Shown one piece after another: positions 25,962 through 33,997 of a DNA stretch of 64,000 nucleotides (positions are counted from its first letter, which is position 1; every line of letters starts with the position of its first letter). This stretch comes from Alcanivorax sediminis (GTDB lineage: Bacteria > Pseudomonadota > Gammaproteobacteria > Pseudomonadales > Alcanivoracaceae), in contig NZ_WIRE01000001.1 of NCBI RefSeq assembly GCF_009601165.1, positions 310,001 to 374,000 of the forward strand, given 5' to 3'. The notes under the pieces were generated by a model, which did not search any database, had not been told where the DNA came from, and was given only the letters and a program-made list of their open reading frames with translations. A program made the translations under genes and the position numbers.

Positions 25962-26015
25962 ACTGCACCTCTCTTATGAACAGAAAACTCTGTCCACAAA
26001 AGTGGTTACAGATCA

Positions 26016-26073
26016 GGCAAATTGGAGCGACGCAGGAGCGGAAATTTGGTCTGCCTGGCGCCGCTTGTTATAG
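26016..26073 (-). other. Right part of the attC site split by the IS element
   Basis: After the GGC duplication it reads aaattggagcg ... cgccgcttgttatag, ending in GTTATAG. Its arm gtctgcctggcgccgc pairs with the left part (gcccggcgcagcaggc). Confidence 0.85.
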
Positions 26074-26082
26074 CACCCGCTA

Positions 26083-26370
26083 TCAAAACCGGGAATCGTT
26101 TTCACAAGGTATCCCGTCTCTATCACCATCCATCTTTGTATTCGGGCAGTTTCTTGTGAAAAATTCGGCTTCAGCTCTTGAAGTCATCTGACTGCAATGC
26201 TGCCGGCCATCGCACCGAAAGTCTGATCGGTAAGTATTAACGGGTTCTTCCATTGCTTCCCTATCCATGGCATACGGATGGATTACAGCACCTGTACCCG
26301 TATCCATGTTATTTGTGTAGTAACTCCACGCGGCAAAACCCAAAACAGCCACAAGAAGAAAATTTTTCAA
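26083..26370 (-). CDS. Excalibur-domain cassette protein
   Basis: 95 residues starting at TTG behind GGGGTAGGGG. A single N-terminal membrane or signal helix (LLVAVLGFAAWSYY) comes first. The C-terminal region has the excalibur calcium-binding pattern: FRCDGRQHCSQMTS, then NCPNTKMDGDRDGIPCEN, where DGDRDG is the Ca-binding loop and the cysteines are conserved. Excalibur domains occur on extracellular and nuclease-linked proteins. The protein is probably periplasmic or membrane-anchored; its job is unknown. Confidence 0.82.
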   Translation of the reverse strand: MKNFLLVAVLGFAAWSYYTNNMDTGTGAVIHPYAMDREAMEEPVNTYRSDFRCDGRQHCSQMTSRAEAEFFTRNCPNTKMDGDRDGIPCENDSRF

Positions 26371-26393
26371 AACCCCTACCCCACGTTAATTTC

Positions 26394-26442
26394 GCTATAA
26401 CGCTGCGCTCTGCCGCTTGTCGGCAGCAGTGCCTTGTTATGC
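26394..26442 (-). other. attC site of the membrane-protein cassette
   Basis: GCTATAACGCTGCGC ... TGCCTTGTTATGC, about 49 bp, with the central hairpin ctgccgcttgtcggcag. Confidence 0.88.
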
Positions 26443-26763
26443 TTCATCTGCTTCAGCAGGCTTAGACTCTGAGGCTTCTTGAATAGCCCGACGAAGACCT
26501 TTAGCCAGAAAAAACACCCCTGAAATGCTTGAAATATATACAAAGTAGTATATATACATTCCTATAGCTGTTTCGTTTCCTAGGCCCAAAACACCTTTCA
26601 AGAACCCTGCAACCATCGGTATCAAAACCATAAAAAGGAGCGCGCTCTTAAGCAGCTTCTTCCCTTTCGCTCCAGACGCATTAGCGATCCCATTGATAGT
26701 AATCACCAGGTACACGGTAGCCCCGAACAAAGCTGCTGTTATCAAACCATTTATCAGTTGCAT
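26437..26763 (-). CDS. Small membrane protein (integron cassette)
   Basis: 108 residues from ATG 26763, chosen for the AGAGGGGTGG ribosome site. Three hydrophobic segments are visible: LITAALFGATVYLVITI, LLFMVLIPMVAGFLKGVL and YIYYFVYISSISGVFFLA. The C-terminal tail is charged. I recognise no family. The stop lies in its attC. Confidence 0.7.
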   Translation of the reverse strand: MQLINGLITAALFGATVYLVITINGIANASGAKGKKLLKSALLFMVLIPMVAGFLKGVLGLGNETAIGMYIYYFVYISSISGVFFLAKGLRRAIQEASESKPAEADEA

Positions 26764-26783
26764 TTCCACCCCTCTAAATTCAT

Positions 26784-26835
26784 GCATAACGCTTAGCACA
26801 GCCGCCGAAGGTCGGCCTGCTGCTTCTTGTTATGA
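26784..26835 (-). other. attC site of the first cassette
   Basis: GCATAACGCTTAGCAC ... CTTCTTGTTATGA, about 52 bp, with the hairpin gccgccgaaggtcggc. The stop codon of the first cassette gene overlaps its edge. Confidence 0.88.
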
Positions 26836-27384
26836 CCCGACATAGCTCTGTAAAGCATTCTGATATTCCAGCTCTCTTGGGTTGCCCGTCTCATCACCTA
26901 GAAATGGGCAATGAACCCTGCCATGACGCATAACCTGCTTCACAAGCTCAAGCAACCCAACCATTTCGGACTCATTTACCAAATCTCTAGGATCATAAAA
27001 AATCTCAACTGAATCCGGGAACACATACACCGCTGCACAGTTAGTAACGGCCTTTCCGTCCCTAAAGTTAGCTATGGGATGACATACAGGGGTAATTTCA
27101 CCTGAGATCACCTTTTCAGCAACCTCATCAATGCGGCTCAGAGGGACGTCTTTGTTCTCAATATTGCTCCAAACTGTTTTCTCATCCGGAATCTTTCCGC
27201 TATGCGCACAAATATAATTGTAAATGCTCATGATCTCGGATGAACTGAGGCCTTCAAAATAAAACCCAGGCAGCGATCCCTTGTCTAGAGAAAGAGCTTC
27301 TTTAAGTATATGAGGAACTGGCATGCATCTCTCAGTCCTAACAGCGTATTCAGTCGAGTCCTTCGACATATCTTTTTTCGACAT
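26830..27384 (-). CDS. Hypothetical protein, first integron cassette
   Basis: 184 residues, no signal peptide or membrane segment. It starts MSKKDMSKDS and has a mixed alpha/beta composition with three cysteines in the second half. I recognise no motif or family. As the cassette next to attI it is the most recently inserted and likely the best expressed. Ribosome site GAAGAAAT is modest. Confidence 0.65.
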   Translation of the reverse strand: MSKKDMSKDSTEYAVRTERCMPVPHILKEALSLDKGSLPGFYFEGLSSSEIMSIYNYICAHSGKIPDEKTVWSNIENKDVPLSRIDEVAEKVISGEITPVCHPIANFRDGKAVTNCAAVYVFPDSVEIFYDPRDLVNESEMVGLLELVKQVMRHGRVHCPFLGDETGNPRELEYQNALQSYVGS

Positions 27385-27482
27385 ATTTCTTCGCGTAGAT
27401 AGCGATGAAATACATTTAATCTCAATTTTCTCAACCAGTTATTGGAAAAACGATAACAATTCCCAACGGAAAAACTCGAAGC

Positions 27483-27533
27483 AGCGGGTTATTTCCCGCA
27501 CTCGGCCCTTCAGATTAAGCCGTTCCGGGCCCC
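27483..27533. other. Two small hairpins in the leader of cassette 1
   Basis: GCGGG-TTATTT-CCCGC at 27483-27498 and GGCCC ... GGGCC at 27506-27533 lie between the candidate attI core and the first cassette gene. They could be structural or weak terminators. Confidence 0.45.
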
Positions 27534-27544
27534 ATATTTCAATA

Positions 27545-27644
27545 ACTTAACAAATTTTAAGCGATCTCTTACAAGCATTTCGGCGCCGTTCCGTTGAGCA
27601 GGGCTAATCGTGAGCTCAATCTGACATCACACATGGAGGTCAGC
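27545..27644. other. Candidate attI region
   Basis: The core ACTTAAC (reverse GTTAAGT, a good GTTRRRY match) at 27545-27551 lies about 95 bp before the intI start, on the side of the first cassette. The position is as expected for attI. The exact crossover base is inferred, and no LexA box was seen. Confidence 0.5.
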
Positions 27645-28643
27645 ATGAGTAGTCGCACCAGAGATATTCCTGTCTATGTTCCAGAAAAGCCCGTCAAGCT
27701 TCTTGACCAATTTCGCTCCTGGCTTCGCGCCAATCATTATCGGTACCAGACTGAGCAGACGTATGTTCACTGGGTTGTGACATATATTCGTTATCACAGC
27801 CTTAGACATCCGAGGGAGATGAGCACCCCTGAGATTGAAGCCTTTCTCACCTACCTGGCAACTCAACGCCAATGCAGCCCCGCCACGCAAAAAGTCGCAC
27901 TCAACAGCCTTAATTGCTTTTATCGCAAGTTTCTTAAGATTGACTTCCCTCCTCTGGAATTTCGCAGATCTCGCCAGTACCGCCGGCCCCCTGTTGTATT
28001 TACTGACCAGGAAGCACGCGCCGTAATCGAGAAGCTATCAGACCCCTTCAAACTGATGGCTGAATTAATGTACGGCTCAGGGCTGAGGGTTTCAGAGACG
28101 ATGCGACTCCGTATCAAGGATATCGATTTTGGACAGGGGCAACTGATTGTTCGGGAAGGAAAAGGTAACAAGGACAGGATAACCGTTCTCTCTGATCAAC
28201 TTCATGACCGCCTGAAGCTTCAGATAAATCTCGCCAGCAGTTATTACCAGTATGATCGACAGAATGGTGTCGGCCCCGCATGGATGCCGCATGCATTGGC
28301 GAGAAAGTATTCTGGAGAAGCATCACAGCTTGGCTGGCAGTTCATTTTCCCTTCCAACGAGCCTGCGAAGGATCCGCAAACCGGGATCTTGCGCCGCCAT
28401 CACCATCATCCCGACACCATTCGTAAACATATCAAGAAAGCGGCTCAGGAAGTCGGCCTCGTCAAACTCTGCGGTCCGCACACTTTCCGCCATTCCTTTG
28501 CGACACGATTACTGGAAAGTGGCTACGACATCCGCACTGTTCAGGAGCTGCTGGGCCACAGCGACGTTTCCACCACCGAGCGGTATCTGCATGTGATGAA
28601 CCGGGGTGGGCTGGGGGTGATCAGTCCGCTGGATCGGAGTTAG
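27645..28643 (+). CDS. intI: Integron integrase IntI
   Basis: 332 residues from the ATG behind GGAGG at 27645; an in-frame TTG upstream is less likely. A SAM-like N-terminal domain (YRYQTEQTYVHWVVTYIRYHSLRHP) is followed by the tyrosine recombinase catalytic domain. Catalytic residues are in GSGLRVSE (Arg), HTFRHSFATRLLE (His-x2-Arg), GHSDVSTTERYLHV (His and the nucleophile Tyr). The insertion LGWQFIFPSNEPAKDP with RRHHHHPDTIRKH is the integron-specific patch that separates IntI from XerC/D. The gene is intact. It recombines attC with attI. Its 3' end overlaps the convergent lipoprotein gene by 23 bp. Confidence 0.95.
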   Translation: MSSRTRDIPVYVPEKPVKLLDQFRSWLRANHYRYQTEQTYVHWVVTYIRYHSLRHPREMSTPEIEAFLTYLATQRQCSPATQKVALNSLNCFYRKFLKIDFPPLEFRRSRQYRRPPVVFTDQEARAVIEKLSDPFKLMAELMYGSGLRVSETMRLRIKDIDFGQGQLIVREGKGNKDRITVLSDQLHDRLKLQINLASSYYQYDRQNGVGPAWMPHALARKYSGEASQLGWQFIFPSNEPAKDPQTGILRRHHHHPDTIRKHIKKAAQEVGLVKLCGPHTFRHSFATRLLESGYDIRTVQELLGHSDVSTTERYLHVMNRGGLGVISPLDRS

Positions 28644-28956
28644 GTGGGGGCGGCCTTTGTTCGCAAACGGCCTGACTGTACCAGCTGCCATAGGTGGTTT
28701 GCCGGTATACGGAGTACGGCAGTAGTAGCGTATCCACAACCAGGCTCATGGGCAGATCCACCAGACAGAAGAACCCGGCATTTTCAGCCGGCAGGCAGTA
28801 AAGATCGAAGACGAAACCGCTGTAGACATTGGGGATGGTCTTACTGTCGCTACAGCCCGCGCCCGCATCTTCATAGGCATCATTAGTTTGCGTGTAGAGG
28901 CTGGCACAACCGGGTAGTAGGGTGATAAGGAGCAGTAGCCCTGCGCGGCAGTTCAT
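28621..28956 (-). CDS. YceK/YidQ-like lipoprotein
   Basis: 111 residues with a lipoprotein signal ending LLPGC. The mature part has PNVYSGFVFDLYCLP and FCLVDLPMSLVVDTLLLPYSVYRQ, the pattern of the small YceK/YidQ (DUF1375) envelope lipoproteins. Function is unknown. It is convergent with intI and overlaps its 3' end by 23 bp, and lies outside the cassette array. Confidence 0.75.
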   Translation of the reverse strand: MNCRAGLLLLITLLPGCASLYTQTNDAYEDAGAGCSDSKTIPNVYSGFVFDLYCLPAENAGFFCLVDLPMSLVVDTLLLPYSVYRQTTYGSWYSQAVCEQRPPPPNSDPAD

Positions 28957-29014
28957 TGTCGTGGCTCGGTAATAATCCTGCTTTCAGTATGGTCCGGTTT
29001 CGGATGATTAAACA

Positions 29015-29042
29015 TAAAAAAACCCGGCTTTCGCCGGGTTTT
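29015..29042 (-). terminator. Rho-independent terminator of the gcv operon
   Basis: AAAAAACCCGGC-TTTC-GCCGGGTTTT, about 40 bp past the gcvPB stop on the - strand. It could also act on + strand transcripts. Confidence 0.9.
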
Positions 29043-29070
29043 GATCGCCATGCAAGCATAGCTCCTACAG
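29043..29070. repeat. Single REP arm
   Basis: gatcgccatgcaagcatagc followed by tcctacag, a single inverted REP arm between the terminator and gcvPB. Confidence 0.75.
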
Positions 29071-29083
29071 GGCAAGTACTCGC

Positions 29084-30550
29084 TTACTCGGACCAGGTGA
29101 GGTCCAGCTCGCGGGCTGCCTTTACGTCATCCAGGCGACGCACGGGCTGGGTGAAGGGCGCTTCCTTGACCATGTCGGGTTCGGTGCGCGCTTCTTCCAG
29201 GATGGCAGCCATGGCATCGACGAATTCGTCCAGGGCTTCCTTGCTTTCGGTTTCGGTGGGCTCGATGAGGAAGCACTCCGGCACCAGCAACGGGAAGTAG
29301 GTGGTCGGGGCGTGCTGGTTGTAATCCAGCAGGCGCTTGGCGATATCCATGGCGGTGACACCCAGCTCTTTCGCCTCTTTGGCAAAAGTGAGGATGAACT
29401 CGTGGCTTGCGCGACGATCCGGGTAGGCCGCGGTGCAACCAATGGCTTCCAGTCGCTTGAGCAGGTAGTTGGCGGCCAGGGTGGAGAATTCACCCACGCG
29501 AATCATGCCATCACGGCCCAGGGAGCGGGCGTAGTAGTAGGCACGCAGCAACACACCAGCGTTACCCATGAAAGCACTCAGGTGGCCAATGCTGGTGGGC
29601 AGGGTGTCCGTGTCGACCCAGTAGTAGCTGTCGTCGTCACGCTGGCCCGCCATCGGGGTGGGCAGGTAGGGCAGCAGTCGCTCGGACACACCCACCGGGC
29701 CGGCACCCGGGCCACCACCGCCGTGCGGCGTGGCGAAGGTCTTGTGCAGGTTCATGTGGATCACGTCGAACCCCATGTCACCGGGGCGCACCTTGCCGAG
29801 GATGGCGTTCAGGTTGGCGCCATCGTAGTACAGCAGGCCACCAGCTTCGTGTACGGTTTTGGCGATGGCTTCGATTTGACGCTCGAACACGCCACAGGTG
29901 CTCGGGTTGGTCATCATCAGGCCAGCGGTTTGCGGGCCGCACGCCGCCTTCAGGGCTTCCAGGTCCACGTCGCCGTCTTTACCCACCGGCACTTCACGCA
30001 CCTTGTAGCCACACATGACGGCGGTGGCCGGGTTGGTGCCGTGGGCCGCTTCCGGGATGAGGATTTCGGTACGCTCGTCGTCACCACGGGCATCGTGGTA
30101 GGCGCGGATCATGGCGACACCGGCAAACTCACCCTGGGCCCCGGCCATGGGGGCGAGGGACACCCCTTTCATGCCGGTCACTTCCTTGAGGAAGTTCTGC
30201 AGTTCGAACATGCAGCTGAGGAAGCCCTGGCTATGGGTTTCCGGGGCCAGCGGGTGACGATTCAGGAAACCCGGCAGCATGGCGGCGCGGTTGGCGCCCC
30301 GCGGGTTGTATTTCATGGTGCAGGAGCCCAGCGGGTAGAACTGCTTGTCGATGGCGAAGTTCTTGCTGGACAGGTTGGTGTAATGACGCACCACCTGCAT
30401 TTCGGACACTTCCGGCAGTCCCGGCTTTTGCTGGCGACGCAGCTGCGCGGGAATAGCGCTGAGCTTGTCTTCTGCTACCGCTTTCGGCGCCTGGGAGACG
30501 GCACTGCGGCCAGGCTGAGACAGTTGGAAAATCAGTTTGGTCTCGCTCAT
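29084..30550 (-). CDS. gcvPB: Glycine dehydrogenase (decarboxylating) subunit 2
   Basis: 488 residues, the C-terminal half of the split P protein. The PLP lysine is in [16 protein letters not shown]; other landmarks are [22 protein letters not shown] and [10 protein letters not shown]. With GcvPA it decarboxylates glycine and passes the aminomethyl group to lipoyl-GcvH. The start overlaps the gcvPA stop by 4 bp (ATGA), showing translational coupling. Many gammaproteobacteria have a single fused GcvP, so the split form is notable. Confidence 0.95.
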   Translation of the reverse strand: MSETKLIFQLSQPGRSAVSQAPKAVAEDKLSAIPAQLRRQQKPGLPEVSEMQVVRHYTNLSSKNFAIDKQFYPLGSCTMKYNPRGANRAAMLPGFLNRHPLAPETHSQGFLSCMFELQNFLKEVTGMKGVSLAPMAGAQGEFAGVAMIRAYHDARGDDERTEILIPEAAHGTNPATAVMCGYKVREVPVGKDGDVDLEALKAACGPQTAGLMMTNPSTCGVFERQIEAIAKTVHEAGGLLYYDGANLNAILGKVRPGDMGFDVIHMNLHKTFATPHGGGGPGAGPVGVSERLLPYLPTPMAGQRDDDSYYWVDTDTLPTSIGHLSAFMGNAGVLLRAYYYARSLGRDGMIRVGEFSTLAANYLLKRLEAIGCTAAYPDRRASHEFILTFAKEAKELGVTAMDIAKRLLDYNQHAPTTYFPLLVPECFLIEPTETESKEALDEFVDAMAAILEEARTEPDMVKEAPFTQPVRRLDDVKAARELDLTWSE

Positions 30551-31905
30551 GCCAGTACCTCCTTCAGGGCGACAGCAAACAGATCAAGATCACCTTCGCT
30601 GTGCACTTCGGTGGCGTTGATCAGGATCGCATTGGGCATGTCATAGTCTTTGGCCAGGCTAACGCCGCCGAGCACATCTTTCTCGGCCAGGGCCGCCAGC
30701 ACTTCCGCTGCCGGCTTCGGCAGGGTCAGCACCACTTCGTGGAAGGTGGGCGCGGTAAACGCACGGGCGACACCATCGATGGCGGTGAGCTTTTCAGCCA
30801 GCGCCTGGGTGTTGACGTGACAGTGGGCCGCCACATTGGTGAGACCATCCGGGCCCAGCAGGGAGCAGTAGATGGTGGAGGCAGTCATAGCCAGGCCCTG
30901 GTTGGTACAGATGTTACTGGTGGCCTTGGAACGGCGGATGTGCTGCTCGCGTGCCTGCAGCGTCAGGGCAAAGCCTTGCTTGCCTTCCATGTCCACGGTG
31001 CGGCCGATGATCCGGCCCGGCATCTGGCGCACGTATTTCTGTTTGCAGCACATAAAGCCGTAGTAAGGCCCGCCGGAAGACAATGGCACGCCCAGCGGCT
31101 GCCCTTCACCCACCACGATATCGGCACCTTCGCTGCCCCACTCGCCCGGCGGTGTCAGCAGCGCCAGCGAGGTTGGATTGACCACCGCGATAACCAGCAT
31201 GTTGTTGGCGTGGGCCCAATCGGTGAGCGCATCCACGTCTTCCAGGCTGCCAAAGAAGTTGGGCTGGCTGATCACCAGCGCGGCGTAGTCTTCACCTTCG
31301 TGATGCTTGAGGGCATCCACCGGGGTCTGGCCACTCGCTTCACAGAACGGCACCATTTCCAGCGCCACATCCTGGTTTTCCACGATGGCCTTGGTGGCCA
31401 TGGTGTAACGCGGGTTCAATGCGCTCGGTACCAGCACCTTGCGGGATTTGCTCTTGCGATTGGCACGCAGGCTCATCAGGACCGCTTCCGACAACCCGGA
31501 GGCGCCGTCATACACAGAGGCGTTGCTCACTTCCATGCCGGTGAGGCGAGTCATCAGGGTCTGGAATTCGTAGATGACCTGCAGGGTGCCCTGGCTGGCT
31601 TCTGCCTGGTAAGGCGTGTACGCCGTGTAGAACTCGCCACGGGTGGCAATCTCCCATACCGCCGCCGGAATGTGGTGCTGGTAGGCACCGGCGCCGATGA
31701 AGCTGACGGCGCCCGCGTCCATGGCCGCGCGCTCATTCATCAGACGCGTCACTTCCATTTCGCTGAGCCCTTCGGGCAGCGCATCCAGCTTGCCGGCAGC
31801 TTTCAGGTGCGCGGGAATTTCATCGAACAGGGCTTCGATGCTGTCGGCGCCAATGGCGTCGAGCATGGCGCGCACGTCGTCGGGGGTATGGGGGATATAC
31901 GGCAT
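30547..31905 (-). CDS. gcvPA: Glycine dehydrogenase (decarboxylating) subunit 1
   Basis: 452 residues, the N-terminal half of the split P protein. Landmarks: [19 protein letters not shown] start, [42 protein letters not shown] and [18 protein letters not shown]. It pairs with GcvPB to form the active enzyme. It overlaps gcvPB by 4 bp and lies 156 bp downstream of gcvH, a gap that contains an inverted repeat. Confidence 0.95.
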   Translation of the reverse strand: MPYIPHTPDDVRAMLDAIGADSIEALFDEIPAHLKAAGKLDALPEGLSEMEVTRLMNERAAMDAGAVSFIGAGAYQHHIPAAVWEIATRGEFYTAYTPYQAEASQGTLQVIYEFQTLMTRLTGMEVSNASVYDGASGLSEAVLMSLRANRKSKSRKVLVPSALNPRYTMATKAIVENQDVALEMVPFCEASGQTPVDALKHHEGEDYAALVISQPNFFGSLEDVDALTDWAHANNMLVIAVVNPTSLALLTPPGEWGSEGADIVVGEGQPLGVPLSSGGPYYGFMCCKQKYVRQMPGRIIGRTVDMEGKQGFALTLQAREQHIRRSKATSNICTNQGLAMTASTIYCSLLGPDGLTNVAAHCHVNTQALAEKLTAIDGVARAFTAPTFHEVVLTLPKPAAEVLAALAEKDVLGGVSLAKDYDMPNAILINATEVHSEGDLDLFAVALKEVLA

Positions 31906-31970
31906 GGGGGTACCTGGATAGGTTGGGTGTTGGCTTTGCGTTCCTCAGCACTGAAAACGCGTTGAGGATC

Positions 31971-32046
31971 AGCTACGAGCCACGAGCTTCGAGCTACGAG
32001 AAAAATCTTTTACTCGCAGCTAGTAGCTAGAAGCTCGCAGCTGCGA
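31971..32046. repeat. Palindromic intergenic repeat between gcvH and gcvPA
   Basis: cagctacgagccacgagctt ... agctagaagctcgcagctg: two arms of slipped ctacgag/ctcgcag units around an A/T-rich loop. It belongs to the same style of palindrome seen at several other gaps in the window. Confidence 0.7.
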
Positions 32047-32061
32047 ATAACGGTAATGCCG

Positions 32062-32448
32062 TTATTCGCTTTCGATCTGCGCCTGGTACTGGTCAGCGGT
32101 GAGCAGGTTGTCCAGATCGGTTTCTTCGCTCATGGCGATCTTGAACAGCCAGCCACCTTCATAGGGGGCGTTGTTGACCAGCTCGGGTTCATCTTCAAGG
32201 GCTTCGTTGATTTCCACGATTTCGCCGGACACTGGCGCGTAGATATCGGAAGCGGCTTTCACGGATTCAACCACACCGGCTTCATCACCTGCGGCAACGA
32301 CTTGACCCACTTCCGGCAGTTCCACATACACCAGATCACCCATGGCATCCTGGGCGTGGGCAGTGATACCCACGGTCACGGTACCATCTTCGTTTTTGGC
32401 CCATTCGTGGCTGCTGGCATAACGCAGTTCGGCGGGGATCTCGCTCAT
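32062..32448 (-). CDS. gcvH: Glycine cleavage system H protein
   Basis: 128 residues from the ATG behind AAGGAG. The lipoylation site is Lys64 in ESVKAASD. Flanking segments [32 protein letters not shown] and GGWLFKI are typical. It shuttles the aminomethyl group between P and T proteins. It is second in the gcvT-gcvH-gcvPA-gcvPB order; about 309 bp with repeats separates it from gcvT, so it may have extra promoter activity. Confidence 0.96.
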   Translation of the reverse strand: MSEIPAELRYASSHEWAKNEDGTVTVGITAHAQDAMGDLVYVELPEVGQVVAAGDEAGVVESVKAASDIYAPVSGEIVEINEALEDEPELVNNAPYEGGWLFKIAMSEETDLDNLLTADQYQAQIESE

Positions 32449-32757
32449 TGTTGTCTCCTTGAGAGTCGCTACACGCAACATGCTTCACGCATGCGCACTG
32501 GAAAATATTGAATCAGTTTAAAGTTCAAAGTTGAAAGTTGAAAAGCGCGGGATGAGCACCCTGGTTTGCCATGCCCTGCCCGCGCCTCACCGTTTGAGCG
32601 CGAAACACAAACCCCGACTTCACTCGGGCCTGTCGCCGCGTTTCAACTTTAAACTTTCAACTCACTGCGCCTGACTATCGCGATCACACCGGAAAAAGGA
32701 AAAGATCGCGTGCAGGCACGCTCCTACCGCGACCGCTCCACGACGTGAAGCGTGCCG
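32449..32757. repeat. gcvT-gcvH gap with a palindrome and a REP arm
   Basis: An inverted repeat at 32518-32662 (agttcaaagttgaaagttg / caactttaaactttcaact) and a REP-like arm at 32704-32730 (gatcgcgtgcaggcacgctc). No gene is seen. Such structures within an operon could process or attenuate the transcript. Confidence 0.75.
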
Positions 32758-33837
32758 CTAGACTTCTTTGTAAACTGCCTGGCCGTTGCGCACGAACGGG
32801 GCTTTTACCACCTGGGCAGGCTGACGCTTGTTGCGGATTTCCACGTCCACTTTGCCGGTCGCCCCTGCGGGCAAACGGGCCAACGCAATGGACTTGCCCA
32901 GGGTGGGCGAAAAAGTCCCACTGGTAATCTCGCCTTCTTCACCATTGGCGAGCAATACCTTCTGATGGGCACGCAGCACGCCTTTGCCTTCCAGCACCAG
33001 GCCCACCAGCTCCGCATGACCACGCTCTTGCTGGTTCAGCAACGCCTGACGACCAATGAAATCCCGGTCGTTCAACACCAGGGTCCAGCCCATGTTCGCT
33101 TCCAGCGGGGTGATGGTGTCGTTCATGTCGTTGCCGTAGAGATTCATGCCGGCTTCCAGTCGCAGGGTATCCCGTGCACCGAGACCCGCAGGCGCCACCC
33201 CTGCGGCAAGTAACTGATCCCACAGCGCCACGGCATCGGCGGCGGGCAACATGATTTCTACGCCATCTTCACCGGTGTAGCCGGTGCGGGCGATCATCCA
33301 GTCATTCGCTTGTGCAAAGTGGAACACCTTGAGGGTATTCACTGCTTCTGCACGAGCCCCATCCAGCAGGGAGGCCAGCAGCTCACGGGCCTGCGGCCCC
33401 TGGATTGCCAGCATGGCCAGCTCGGGACGCTCGTGGATATCCACCGCAAAGCCTCCGGCCTGGGCTTCCATCCACTCCAGGTCGGTTTCACGGGTGGCGC
33501 AATTTACCACCAGCCGGTAGTCATTGTCGCGTTTATAGACGATAAGATCGTCGATCACGCCGCCATATTCATTGAGCATGCCGCTGTACAGGGCACGACC
33601 TTCGGTAATACGGTCCACATCGTTGGCCAGCAGGTGACGCAGGTAATCGCGGGCACCAGCACCGGCCACATCCACTACGGTCATGTGGGATACATCGAAG
33701 ACGCCCGCCTTCTGCCGCACGGCATGATGCTCCTCAATCTGGGAGCCGTAGTTGATCGGCATATCCCAGCCGCCGAAGTCCACGATCTTGCCGCCTGCCG
33801 CCACATGCGCGTCGTACAAGGCTGTGCGATGACCCAT
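32758..33837 (-). CDS. gcvT: Aminomethyltransferase (glycine cleavage T protein)
   Basis: 359 residues. The start [12 protein letters not shown] at 33837 lines up with E. coli GcvT; a TTG six codons earlier is unlikely. Landmarks: [39 protein letters not shown] segment ([14 protein letters not shown]) and a C-terminal barrel. It transfers the C1 unit from the H protein to tetrahydrofolate. It is the first gene of the gcv operon. Confidence 0.96.
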   Translation of the reverse strand: MGHRTALYDAHVAAGGKIVDFGGWDMPINYGSQIEEHHAVRQKAGVFDVSHMTVVDVAGAGARDYLRHLLANDVDRITEGRALYSGMLNEYGGVIDDLIVYKRDNDYRLVVNCATRETDLEWMEAQAGGFAVDIHERPELAMLAIQGPQARELLASLLDGARAEAVNTLKVFHFAQANDWMIARTGYTGEDGVEIMLPAADAVALWDQLLAAGVAPAGLGARDTLRLEAGMNLYGNDMNDTITPLEANMGWTLVLNDRDFIGRQALLNQQERGHAELVGLVLEGKGVLRAHQKVLLANGEEGEITSGTFSPTLGKSIALARLPAGATGKVDVEIRNKRQPAQVVKAPFVRNGQAVYKEV

Positions 33838-33866
33838 AACACCACCACTGTTCAAATGAAGGGGGA

Positions 33867-33895
33867 ATTATATCGGGACGAGGCTTGGGGGCATA
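33867..33895 (-). promoter_or_regulatory. Probable gcvT promoter
   Basis: A perfect TATAAT lies on the - strand at 33872-33867, about 30 bp before the gcvT start. The -35 region is weak. The implied leader is too short to hold a glycine riboswitch, so control is more likely through a protein. Confidence 0.5.
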
Positions 33896-33946
33896 GGCTC
33901 ACGGGCCAAACAAGCGCAATGAGAAACAACAGAAACGCCCTGTTTA

Positions 33947-33979
33947 CAGGGAGAAAGCGGGCATCGCCGCTTCTCCCTG
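33947..33979 (-). terminator. Hairpin after the first Aup-like lipoprotein gene
   Basis: CAGGGAGAA(A)GCGG / CCGCTTCTCCCTG forms a 13-bp stem with one bulge, 19 bp past the lipoprotein stop. It lacks a run of U, so termination strength is uncertain. Confidence 0.6.
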
Positions 33980-33997
33980 CATCACAGAAGGTGGCGA

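Larger units (their letters stand above)
24711..26015 (-). mobile_element. IS3-family insertion sequence inserted in an attC site
   Basis: 1305 bp with terminal inverted repeats TGATCTG-n2-ACCACTTT-n-GTGGACA (22 of 25 positions match). Ends are TG...CA, as in IS3 elements. A 3-bp direct repeat GGC flanks it (24708-24710 and 26016-26018). It carries orfA and orfB in overlapping register with an A-rich frameshift site. Both genes look intact, so the element may be active. Confidence 0.92.
21724..28643. mobile_element. Chromosomal integron: intI, candidate attI and an array of about eight gene cassettes
   Basis: intI at the right end reads to the right; cassette genes all read to the left, each followed by a palindromic attC site with RYYYAAC-like and GTTRRRY-like ends. 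Cassette order from attI: 184-aa unknown, membrane protein, excalibur protein, lipoprotein, GIY-YIG-like protein, secreted protein, HNH protein, VOC protein. The cassettes are visibly more A/T-rich than the flanks. attC sites vary in length (about 48-105 bp) and sequence. An IS3-family element interrupts one attC. Confidence 0.9.

Noticed and set aside
27385..27644. LexA/SOS box before intI
   Set aside because: I looked for a CTG-n10-CAG type palindrome with an A/T centre and found no convincing match.
29312..31965. Two + strand open frames of about 450 codons
   Set aside because: Antisense to gcvPA and gcvPB, with compositions typical of shadow frames (rich in His, Gly and Arg).
33838..33997. 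Glycine riboswitch before gcvT
   Set aside because: A TATAAT lies about 30 bp from the start codon and the region lacks the conserved glycine aptamer elements.
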